The position numbers were made by a program, and so were the translations under genes. The notes under the pieces are model-generated. The model saw nothing but the letters and a program-made list of their open reading frames with translations. It made no database searches and was not told where the DNA came from. This document shows positions 57,990 to 64,000 of a stretch of 64,000 nt of DNA, one piece after another. Source of the DNA: Hyphomicrobiales bacterium (GTDB lineage Bacteria > Pseudomonadota > Alphaproteobacteria > Rhodospirillales > JACKKN01); NCBI GenBank assembly GCA_024236415.1, contig JACKKN010000012.1:62001-126000 (forward strand). Direction: 5' to 3'. Position 1 is the stretch's first letter. Each line of letters starts with the position of its first letter.

Positions 57990-59176
57990 GGGTCCTCACC
58001 TTCACCACCCTCTTCCCCAACGCGGTCAGGCCGCAGCACGGGATCTTCGTCGAGAACCGCCTGCGCCACCTGGTGGCGGACGCCGGCGGGGGTGGCGGCG
58101 GGGGCGGCGGCGGCGGGGTCGAGGCCCGGGTGGTGGCGCCGGTGCCCTGGTTCCCGTCGCGCAACCCGCGCTTCGGCGCCTATGCCGACTTCGCCCGGGT
58201 GCCGGCGGCCGAGCAGCGGCACGGACTTGCCGTGCTGCACCCCCGCTATCCCCTGATCCCCAAGGTGGGCATGACGCTGGCGCCGTGGCTGCTGTACCGG
58301 GCCTGCCTGCCGGTGCTGCGCCGGGTGCGGGACGGCGGCTTCCCGTTCGACGTCATCGACGCCCACTACGTCTATCCCGACGGGGTGGCGGCGGTGATGC
58401 TGGCGCGCCGGCTTGGCGTGCCGGTGGTGGTCACGGCGCGGGGCACCGACATCAACCTGCTGCCCGACTACGCCGGGCCGCGGCGCATGATCCGCTGGGC
58501 CCTGGCCCGGGCCGACGGCCTGGTCGCCGTGTCGGCGGCCCTGGCCCGGCGCATGACCGACCTGGGCGCCGACCCGGCGCGGCTGGCGGTGCTGCGCAAC
58601 GGGGTCGACCTGGACCGGTTCCGCCCGCCCGCCGGCGACCGCGCCCCGGACCCGGCGGCGCCGCGCATCCTGTCGGCCGGCAACCTGGTGCCGCTCAAGG
58701 GCCACGACCTGGTGATCGGCGCCCTGGCGGCCCTGCCCGGGGCGCGGCTGCGGATCGCCGGCGACGGGCCCGAGCGCGGCAACCTGGCGCGCCAGGCGGC
58801 GGACCTGGGGGTGGCCGACCGGGTCACCTTCCTGGGCAAGGTGGCGCACGGCGACATGCCGGCCCTGTACGGCGACGCCGACGTGCTGGTGCTGGCGTCG
58901 AGCCGCGAGGGCATGCCCAACGTGGTGCTGGAGGCCATGGCCTGCGGCACCCCGGTGGTGGCCAGCCGGGTCGGCGGCATCCCCGAGGTGGTCGACGCGC
59001 CGGCCGCCGGGCGCCTGTTCGACCGCCGCACGGCCGCCGACATCGCCGCCGCCCTGGCGGCTTTGTTCGCCGACCCGCCGGCGCGGGCCGCCACCCGGCG
59101 CCATGCCGAAAGGTTCGACTGGCGGGCCACCAGCGACGGCCAAATGCGGATGTTCGCGCGAATTCTGAAACCTTAG
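57986..59176 (+). CDS. Glycosyltransferase family 4, exosortase-locus type, with poly-Gly insert
   Basis: A 396-residue GT4 protein beginning MRVLTFTTLFPNAVRPQHGI, with FVENRLRHL next, then the accepted donor domain with GNLVPLKGHDLVIGALAALP (about residues 232-251) and VLASSREGMPNVVLEAMACG. A run of 11 glycines (about residues 34-44, bases 58084-58119) interrupts the N-terminal domain; this is a G/GGC tract and a potential slippage site. Paired with the Stp2-like gene by ATGA overlap. Confidence 0.9.
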   Translation: MRVLTFTTLFPNAVRPQHGIFVENRLRHLVADAGGGGGGGGGGGVEARVVAPVPWFPSRNPRFGAYADFARVPAAEQRHGLAVLHPRYPLIPKVGMTLAPWLLYRACLPVLRRVRDGGFPFDVIDAHYVYPDGVAAVMLARRLGVPVVVTARGTDINLLPDYAGPRRMIRWALARADGLVAVSAALARRMTDLGADPARLAVLRNGVDLDRFRPPAGDRAPDPAAPRILSAGNLVPLKGHDLVIGALAALPGARLRIAGDGPERGNLARQAADLGVADRVTFLGKVAHGDMPALYGDADVLVLASSREGMPNVVLEAMACGTPVVASRVGGIPEVVDAPAAGRLFDRRTAADIAAALAALFADPPARAATRRHAERFDWRATSDGQMRMFARILKP

Positions 59177-59261
59177 GGAAACAAGGATTTGCTACCCAGT
59201 ACCTCCGCCGCCGGCCGGCCGGCGCACGCCGCCAAAGGTCTGGAGAAATCTCACCGAATGG

Positions 59262-59277
59262 TGGTACGCTCTTTGCC
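59262..59277 (+). promoter_or_regulatory. Sigma-54 (RpoN) -24/-12 promoter upstream of prsT
   Basis: TGGTACG (59262-59268), four bases, TTGCC (59273-59277): the GG and GC doublets (59263-59264 and 59275-59276) are spaced exactly as in the sigma-54 consensus TGGCACG-N4-TTGC. A transcript would begin near 59288, about 97 bases before the PrsT ATG. Confidence 0.65.
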
Positions 59278-59384
59278 ACAGGTTGAACCGCCGCGAGACC
59301 CATGCCCGAGTTTCCGCCGTCCCGCCGCCCAGACGCGGCCCTGCCCGGGGCCGGCTTCATTCGCTTTTTCACGGAATCAATGAG

Positions 59385-62207
59385 ATGATGGACCGAATTT
59401 CCCGCTCCAATTGGACGAACACCGCCCGCCGCGGTCTTGCCGTCGCCCTGTTGGGCACGCTGGCCCTGCTCGCCGCCTGCGACGAGGACTCGAACCTCAG
59501 CGTCGAGCAGTTGATGAGTTCGGCCCAGGAATTCTACCAGAAGGGCCAGTACCGGGCCGGCATCGTCCAGGTCAAGAACGTGATCCAGCAGGAGCCGCAG
59601 AACAAGGAGGCGCGCCTGCTGATCGGCGAGATGTTCCTGGCCCAGGGCAATTCCGCCGCTTCCGAGATCGAACTGCGCCGCGCCGCCGAGCTGGGGGTGC
59701 CCAAGGAGGTCATGCTGGCGTACCTGGGCAAGGCCCTGCTGACCCAGGGCAAGTACGACGACACGCTGAAGTTCGCCGTCCCGGGCGACTACGAATCCAA
59801 CGACCTGAAGGCGGTGGCCCACACCCTGGTGGCCAACGCCTACCTGGGCAAGAAGGAGCCCGAGAAGGCGCGCCAGGAGTTCGCCACCGCCATGGCCCTG
59901 AAGCCGACCAGCGCCGACGCGCTTGTCGGCCTGGCGCGAATCGCCCTGCGGTCCAACGAGATGCCGCTGGTCAACGACCTGCTGGCGCGGGCCAAGCAGT
60001 CGGCACCGGACGACATCGAGGTCATGGTCCTGGACGCCGACACGGCGTCGATCAGGGAGGATTTCGACACCGCCCTGGCGCTGTACCGCAAGATCGCCGA
60101 GAAGCGGCCCGAGAACATCTATCCCCAGGTCGGACTAGCCCGCGCCCTGATCGGGACCAAGCAGTACGACGAGGCGATCGTGGTCCTGGACGGGGTGCTG
60201 AAGCAGGCCAAGGGACACCTGGATTCGACCTACCTGCGCGCGCTGGTGGCGTACTACAAGAAGGACTTCGAGACCGCCGAGTCCATGGCCACCAAGGTCC
60301 TGGGGCGCAGCCCGAACCATGTTCCCAGCCTGCTGACCGCCGGTTCGGCGGCGCTCGAGCTCAAGCACTACGAGAGCGCGGCGAAATACCTGGGCGCCTT
60401 CGTCGCCGCCGAGCCCGGCAACGTCGAGGCGCGCAAGCGCTACGCCGCGACGCTCATGGTCCTGGGCGAGGGAAACCAGGCCCTGGAAGCGCTCGAGAAA
60501 CTGAGCGGCGAAGCCATGGCCGATTCCCAGACCCTGTCCATGCTGGGGGTGGCGGCCGTGCAGTCGGCCAAGTTCGAAAAGGGCATCGACTACCTGCGCA
60601 AGGTGGTCGAGCTGCAGCCCGACGACCCGGCGGTGCGGGCCAAGCTGGGCGCCGCCTACATCCGCATGGGCCGCATCGACGAAGGCGCCGCCGAAATGCG
60701 CAAGGCGCTGGAGATCGATCCCAAATACGAAAAGGCGTCGGTGGCGCTGGTCTTCGCCTACCTGGGCCTGCGCAAGCCGGACCAGGCCATCGAGGTGGCG
60801 AAGATGATGGAGGAATCGCAGCCGGACAACCCGCGCGGAGCGGTCTTGATCGGCATCGCGCACATGATGGCGAAGGAGTTTGACGCCAGCCGCGTGGCGC
60901 TGGAACGGGCGCTGAAGATCGATCCGAAATCGGTCGACGCCCTAATCAACATGTCGAGTCTGGAGATCGAGGCCAAGAATCCCGAGAAATCGCGCGAATA
61001 CCTGATGCGGGCGCACGAGGCGGCGCCGAAGAACTATCAGGTGATGGTCCGCCTGGCCTACCTGGAGATCGAGAAGGGCGACAACGCCAAGGCCCAGGAG
61101 TGGCTGGAAAAGGCCGTCGCCGCCAACCCGGACAGGGTCGCCCCCCGGCTGGCCCTGGCGCGCCTGTTCCTGGATCGCAACGAGCCGGAGAAAGCGCTCA
61201 ACGCCACCCGTGAAGTGCTCAGCGAGAACCAGAAGAACCCAGCGTTGCTGCGCGTGATCGGCCAGGCCTATATGGCCGCCGGCCAACCGCGCGACGCCGC
61301 AATCATGTACCGCAACCTGGTGCAGAACTACCCCAAGTCCCTGGATGCGCGCTTCCTGCTGGCCGGCGCCTACCGCGCGGCCAAGGACGAAAACCGCTAC
61401 GAGGAGGAGCTGCGCGCGGTCCTCGGCATCGATCCGAAAAACATGCTGGGCCGCCTGGCGCTGAGCCGCATGTACACGGACCGCGGCGATTTCGCCAAGG
61501 CGCAGGAGATCGCCGACGAGTTGCGGAAGGAAAACCCCGACCAGGCCCCGGTCTATGAACTGGAAGGACGGATCCTGACCCGCAAGGGAGAGTTCGCCAA
61601 GGCGGTGCCCCTGTTCCAGAAGGCTGTCGAGCTGTCGACGGTCAAGAACCGCGAACTGGTCCGGCTGCTGGCCGGAACCCAGACCGCGGCCGGCGACGCC
61701 GCGGGCGCCAACGCGACCCTGGAGGCCTGGCTCAAGGAGTTCCCCGACGACGCCGCGGTCCGCCTGTCGCTGGCCAGCAACCTCCTGGCGCAGAACCGGC
61801 TGACCGACGCCGAGGCGCAGTTCGCCCACATCGTCAAGGCCCTGCCGACCAGCTGGATCGCGCGCAACAACCTGGCCTGGGTGCTGCTGCGCCAGGGCAA
61901 GACGCAGCAGGCGCTGGCCCAGGTCGAGGAGGCGTTGAAGCTGGTCCCCGATTCGGCGGAGGTGCTGGATACCGCCGGCCTGATCCACCTGGCGCGCAAC
62001 GAAAACGACCGCGCCATCGAGATGCTGCGGCGGGCGGCGGCGAAGCGCCAGCGCAACCAGACCATCAACTTTCACCTGGCCCGCGCCCTGGCGGCCGGCG
62101 GAATCAACGAGGAGGCGGCGAGCATCCTGCGCGCGATCCTGGCCAACGAGAACCCGTTCGCGGAACGGGCGGACGCGCAACAGCTGCTGCAGAAACTGGG
62201 CGGGTGA
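59385..62207 (+). CDS. prsT: PEP-CTERM system TPR-repeat lipoprotein PrsT
   Basis: A 940-residue TPR lipoprotein. The lipobox LLAAC has its Cys at residue 32 of the ATG at 59385. The rest is about 20 TPRs in tandem: SSAQEFYQKGQYRAGIVQVK, YLGKALLTQGKYDDTLKFAV and so on to IARNNLAWVLLRQGKTQQAL. Length and layout match TIGR02917 (PrsT), a marker of exosortase/PEP-CTERM systems, whose exact action (periplasmic scaffold for polysaccharide or protein sorting) is unsettled. Two ATGs (59385, 59388) are equally possible. Codons are less extreme in GC than those of the neighbours. Confidence 0.95.
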   Translation: MMDRISRSNWTNTARRGLAVALLGTLALLAACDEDSNLSVEQLMSSAQEFYQKGQYRAGIVQVKNVIQQEPQNKEARLLIGEMFLAQGNSAASEIELRRAAELGVPKEVMLAYLGKALLTQGKYDDTLKFAVPGDYESNDLKAVAHTLVANAYLGKKEPEKARQEFATAMALKPTSADALVGLARIALRSNEMPLVNDLLARAKQSAPDDIEVMVLDADTASIREDFDTALALYRKIAEKRPENIYPQVGLARALIGTKQYDEAIVVLDGVLKQAKGHLDSTYLRALVAYYKKDFETAESMATKVLGRSPNHVPSLLTAGSAALELKHYESAAKYLGAFVAAEPGNVEARKRYAATLMVLGEGNQALEALEKLSGEAMADSQTLSMLGVAAVQSAKFEKGIDYLRKVVELQPDDPAVRAKLGAAYIRMGRIDEGAAEMRKALEIDPKYEKASVALVFAYLGLRKPDQAIEVAKMMEESQPDNPRGAVLIGIAHMMAKEFDASRVALERALKIDPKSVDALINMSSLEIEAKNPEKSREYLMRAHEAAPKNYQVMVRLAYLEIEKGDNAKAQEWLEKAVAANPDRVAPRLALARLFLDRNEPEKALNATREVLSENQKNPALLRVIGQAYMAAGQPRDAAIMYRNLVQNYPKSLDARFLLAGAYRAAKDENRYEEELRAVLGIDPKNMLGRLALSRMYTDRGDFAKAQEIADELRKENPDQAPVYELEGRILTRKGEFAKAVPLFQKAVELSTVKNRELVRLLAGTQTAAGDAAGANATLEAWLKEFPDDAAVRLSLASNLLAQNRLTDAEAQFAHIVKALPTSWIARNNLAWVLLRQGKTQQALAQVEEALKLVPDSAEVLDTAGLIHLARNENDRAIEMLRRAAAKRQRNQTINFHLARALAAGGINEEAASILRAILANENPFAERADAQQLLQKLGG

Positions 62208-62219
62208 CCTGATCGGGGC

Positions 62220-62807
62220 ATGGGGAACCGCGGTCCGGCACGGGTCGCGGTCCCGGCGATATCAAGGGGGCTGGAATTGGGGGCAAGCACGCCGGGCGAC
62301 GTTGCGCACCTGGTCCACCGGGAACGGCGGCTGTCGCGCCGTGCCGTGATCTTCTGGCGCAGCCTGCGCCGGGTGCGGGGTTTTCCCTCGATGCTGGATT
62401 TCCGGCCCGAACGGCTGCCCTTCGACTGGAACGACTGCTTCGTGCTCGAGGTCGACGGACACCGCCAGGACCCCCTGTTCGATTTCGTCGGCGCCGCCTT
62501 CGACCTGGACGGCGGCGGCGAACTGGCCGGGCAGCCGGCGTCGCGGGCCCCCGGCGACACCCTGCTGCAACGGGTCAGCGGCGCCTGGCCGGCCTGTTGC
62601 GACGCCGGCCTGCCGGTCCAGGTCTCGGGCGGGTTCCGCCACCGCGCGGGCCACGCGGTCCTGCACCGCAGCGTGCTGCTGCCCTTCACCCGCGAAGGCC
62701 GGCGGTTGGACTACCTGGTGGGCGCCACCAGCCACCACACCGCCGCCCAGGTGCCGGAAAACCCGGAACCCGAAGCCGTCACGGCCATCGCCGACGACGA
62801 CCCCTGA
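62220..62807 (+). CDS. PAS_5-like (DUF1403-type) sensory domain protein
   Basis: A 195-residue protein resembling the small PAS-like proteins common in Rhodospirillales. Core: RRAVIFWRSLRRVRGFPSML (about residues 40-59), DFRPERLPFDWNDCFVLEVD (about 60-79), DPLFDFVGAAFDLDGG (about 84-99), and the end VLHRSVLLPFTREGRRLDYL (about 143-162), the standard final strands. Ligand and output unknown. The start is uncertain: the ATG at 62220 has no clear ribosome-binding site, while a TTG at 62277 follows AAGGGGG. It lies 12 bases after prsT, possibly in one transcript. Confidence 0.75.
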   Translation: MGNRGPARVAVPAISRGLELGASTPGDVAHLVHRERRLSRRAVIFWRSLRRVRGFPSMLDFRPERLPFDWNDCFVLEVDGHRQDPLFDFVGAAFDLDGGGELAGQPASRAPGDTLLQRVSGAWPACCDAGLPVQVSGGFRHRAGHAVLHRSVLLPFTREGRRLDYLVGATSHHTAAQVPENPEPEAVTAIADDDP

Positions 62808-63107
62808 CGCCGGAAACCGGCCGGCGCCGGCGGGACGCCCCGCGGTGACGCCGCCGACCGGTCCGGCGATCGCCCCCAGAATGTCATACGGGCGCCCTTG
62901 CCAGGTTCGGAGCAAAACGTTAAGGTTTTGCTTTAGTTGAGTAATTTCGCGCGATGGCCGGTCGGCATCGGGGCTCTGCCGGGTTGGCGTCGTCGCGGTT
63001 GGGGAGAGGGCAGACGTAGTGCGACGGTGCGATCACGCCTGGGGCCTTGGGTTCCGTGGCCCGAAACCGGGCAGCCTTGGCATCCGATCCGGCCGGGATA
63101 CCGCGCC
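62808..63107. other. Intergenic stretch with inverted repeat upstream of the acyltransferase
   Basis: About 300 bases with no gene. It holds the inverted repeat AGCAAAAC / GTTTTGCT (62911-62918 and 62925-62932, GTTAAG loop). Nothing else recognised except a generic GC-rich leader before the acyltransferase. Confidence 0.6.
62911..62932. promoter_or_regulatory. Perfect 8-bp inverted repeat, possible operator or weak terminator
   Basis: AGCAAAAC (62911-62918), loop GTTAAG, GTTTTGCT (62925-62932), about 100 bases after the PAS gene stop and about 175 before the acyltransferase ATG. AT-rich stems make a strong terminator unlikely. Confidence 0.45.
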
Positions 63108-63902
63108 ATGACCAGCCTGCCGCCGGAAACGGGCATGGGCCAGCGCGCCCCGGCATCCGAGGCCCTGATCGATGTCTACGACCGCTATTTCGAAGTGATT
63201 GACGCGGACTCGCCGGCGCTGCTGGAGGAATGCCACCGCCTGCGCTATCAGGTCTACGTGGTGGAGAACACCTTCGAGGACCCGAACGAGCATCCGGGCG
63301 GCCTGGAACGCGACGACTTCGACAGCCACGCCAGCCACTGCCTGCTGGTGCACCGGCCGTCGGGCGCCTTCGCCGGAACCGTGCGCCTGATCCTGCCCCT
63401 GGCCGACGCCCCGGGCGGCAGCTTCCCGTTCCAGGACGTCTGCCGCGAGCCGGTGATCGACGACCCGCGCCGCTTTCCGGCCCTGAAAATGGGCGAAATC
63501 TCGCGCTTCAGCATCTCCAAGCGGTTCCGGCAGCGGCGGACGGATACCATGTACCCCGACGCCCTGGACGAGAACGTGGGGCGCAATCCCGTCAACGGCG
63601 ACTTCCGCCGCGTCATTCCGCACATGACCCTGGGCCTGATGGAAGGGATCATCCGCATGTGCGTGCACAACGGCCTGTCCCACGTCTGCGCGGTGATGGA
63701 GCCGCAGCTGCTGCGCCTGCTGGCCCGGGTCGGCATCCGGTTCGACCCGGTCGGCCCCCTGATCGAGCACCACGGCACGCGCCAGCCCTGTTTCCGCCAC
63801 CTGCTGACCCTGCTGGACGAGGTCAAGGCGAACCGCCCCGATGTCTGGGCGGTGATGACAAAGGGCGGCCAACATGTGGAAGCCTTGCTGAAATTGGAGT
63901 AA
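63108..63902 (+). CDS. PEP-CTERM/exosortase system-associated acyltransferase
   Basis: A 264-residue protein matching TIGR03694 by eye. It has an acyl-homoserine-lactone-synthase-like (GNAT-related) fold: FEVIDADSPALLEECHRLRY (about residues 28-47), YQVYVVENTFEDPNEHPGG, the acyl-ligand loop FAGTVRLILPLADAPGGSFP (about 87-106), GEISRFSISKRFRQRR (about 127-142) and MTLGLMEGIIRMCVHNGLSH (about 174-193). Members make N-acyl amino acids or similar and sit beside exosortase genes. Reaction not proven here. Start by conservation; no strong ribosome-binding site. Confidence 0.92.
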   Translation: MTSLPPETGMGQRAPASEALIDVYDRYFEVIDADSPALLEECHRLRYQVYVVENTFEDPNEHPGGLERDDFDSHASHCLLVHRPSGAFAGTVRLILPLADAPGGSFPFQDVCREPVIDDPRRFPALKMGEISRFSISKRFRQRRTDTMYPDALDENVGRNPVNGDFRRVIPHMTLGLMEGIIRMCVHNGLSHVCAVMEPQLLRLLARVGIRFDPVGPLIEHHGTRQPCFRHLLTLLDEVKANRPDVWAVMTKGGQHVEALLKLE

Positions 63903-63982
63903 AACGGAACGGTACGGATCGGGACCAGCAACAATAACAAGAATAAATCACGCCACGAATGTGGCAGGACAGGACGGGGACC

Positions 63983-64000
63983 ATGGGCGAGACCTTTCTC
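63983..64000 (+). CDS. Start of a further gene, cut by the window edge
   Basis: ATG GGC GAG ACC TTT CTC after the purine-rich AGGACGGGGA. Only six codons are in the window (MGETFL), too few to identify; by position it could be an exosortase-locus gene. Confidence 0.4.

Noticed and set aside
62911..62932. Strong intrinsic terminator
   Set aside because: Stem is AT-rich and no T tract follows; kept only as a possible operator.
56826..64000. Exosortase gene inside the window
   Set aside because: No polytopic protein with exosortase Cys/Arg/His motifs is present; only associated genes are.

Overview
The window is very GC-rich, densely packed bacterial chromosome. Many genes are joined by ATGA or GTGA start/stop overlaps, and several start with GTG, TTG or possibly CTG. 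Gene content (Methyltransf_17 protein, DUF3050, DUF1513, PAS_5-type protein, COG4671 glycosyltransferases, long-form SAICAR synthase, exosortase-associated genes) suggests an alphaproteobacterium, most likely Rhodospirillales-like. That placement is inference from gene families; no rRNA or tRNA gene was recognised. I see no phage genes, transposase or CRISPR array.

Layout. (1) 1-3963, minus strand: an operon of an unusual ABC exporter with a degenerate ATPase, a cyclic-nucleotide-binding protein, a small methyltransferase and the start of an SLC13-type transporter. (2) 4115-10782, plus strand: a tightly coupled saccharide cluster with two COG4671-type and two GT4 glycosyltransferases, a histidine phosphatase, a deacetylase-like protein and a small membrane protein. 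It runs straight into (3) 10779-16768, a peptide-type ABC importer (double ATPase, binding protein, two permeases). (4) 16759-17519: a HigB/HigA-like toxin-antitoxin pair whose toxin frame is broken at a G8 tract, with a good sigma-70 promoter. (5) 17607-30376: mixed metabolism and envelope genes (M20 and YtcJ-like amidohydrolases, Tat-exported DUF1513 protein, CobW GTPase, DUF3050, CPA2 antiporter). (6) 30439-35458: paired palindromes, an orphan NirN-like cytochrome, an MBOAT/SGNH O-acetylation pair and ssb. (7) 35667-43162: methyltransferase, sulfotransferase, GFA protein, a large secreted TPR-CHAT protease-like protein with a small secreted neighbour, and a FAH-family protein. (8) 43238-48554: a REP-like doublet, prfC, a second sulfotransferase, purC and a MATE exporter. 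(9) 48772-53112: an RND/MMPL exporter, LolA-like protein and outer-membrane barrel trio. (10) 53395-64000: a Gly-rich membrane protein, an SGNH protein, then the flank of an exosortase (PEP-CTERM-type) locus: Stp2-like and GT4 glycosyltransferases, the PrsT TPR lipoprotein behind a sigma-54-type promoter, a PAS_5-like protein and the exosortase-associated acyltransferase. The exosortase itself is not in the window and may lie just to the right.

Taken together the window is strongly biased to the cell surface: at least six glycosyltransferases, two sulfotransferases, an O-acetylation pair, two transport systems for envelope material and the exosortase flank. The observations most worth checking are the two single-base frame breaks in G tracts (7727-7731, 17204-17211), the degenerate ABC exporter, the 4115-10782 saccharide operon, the sigma-54 site before prsT, and the structured AT-rich island at 56140-56190.
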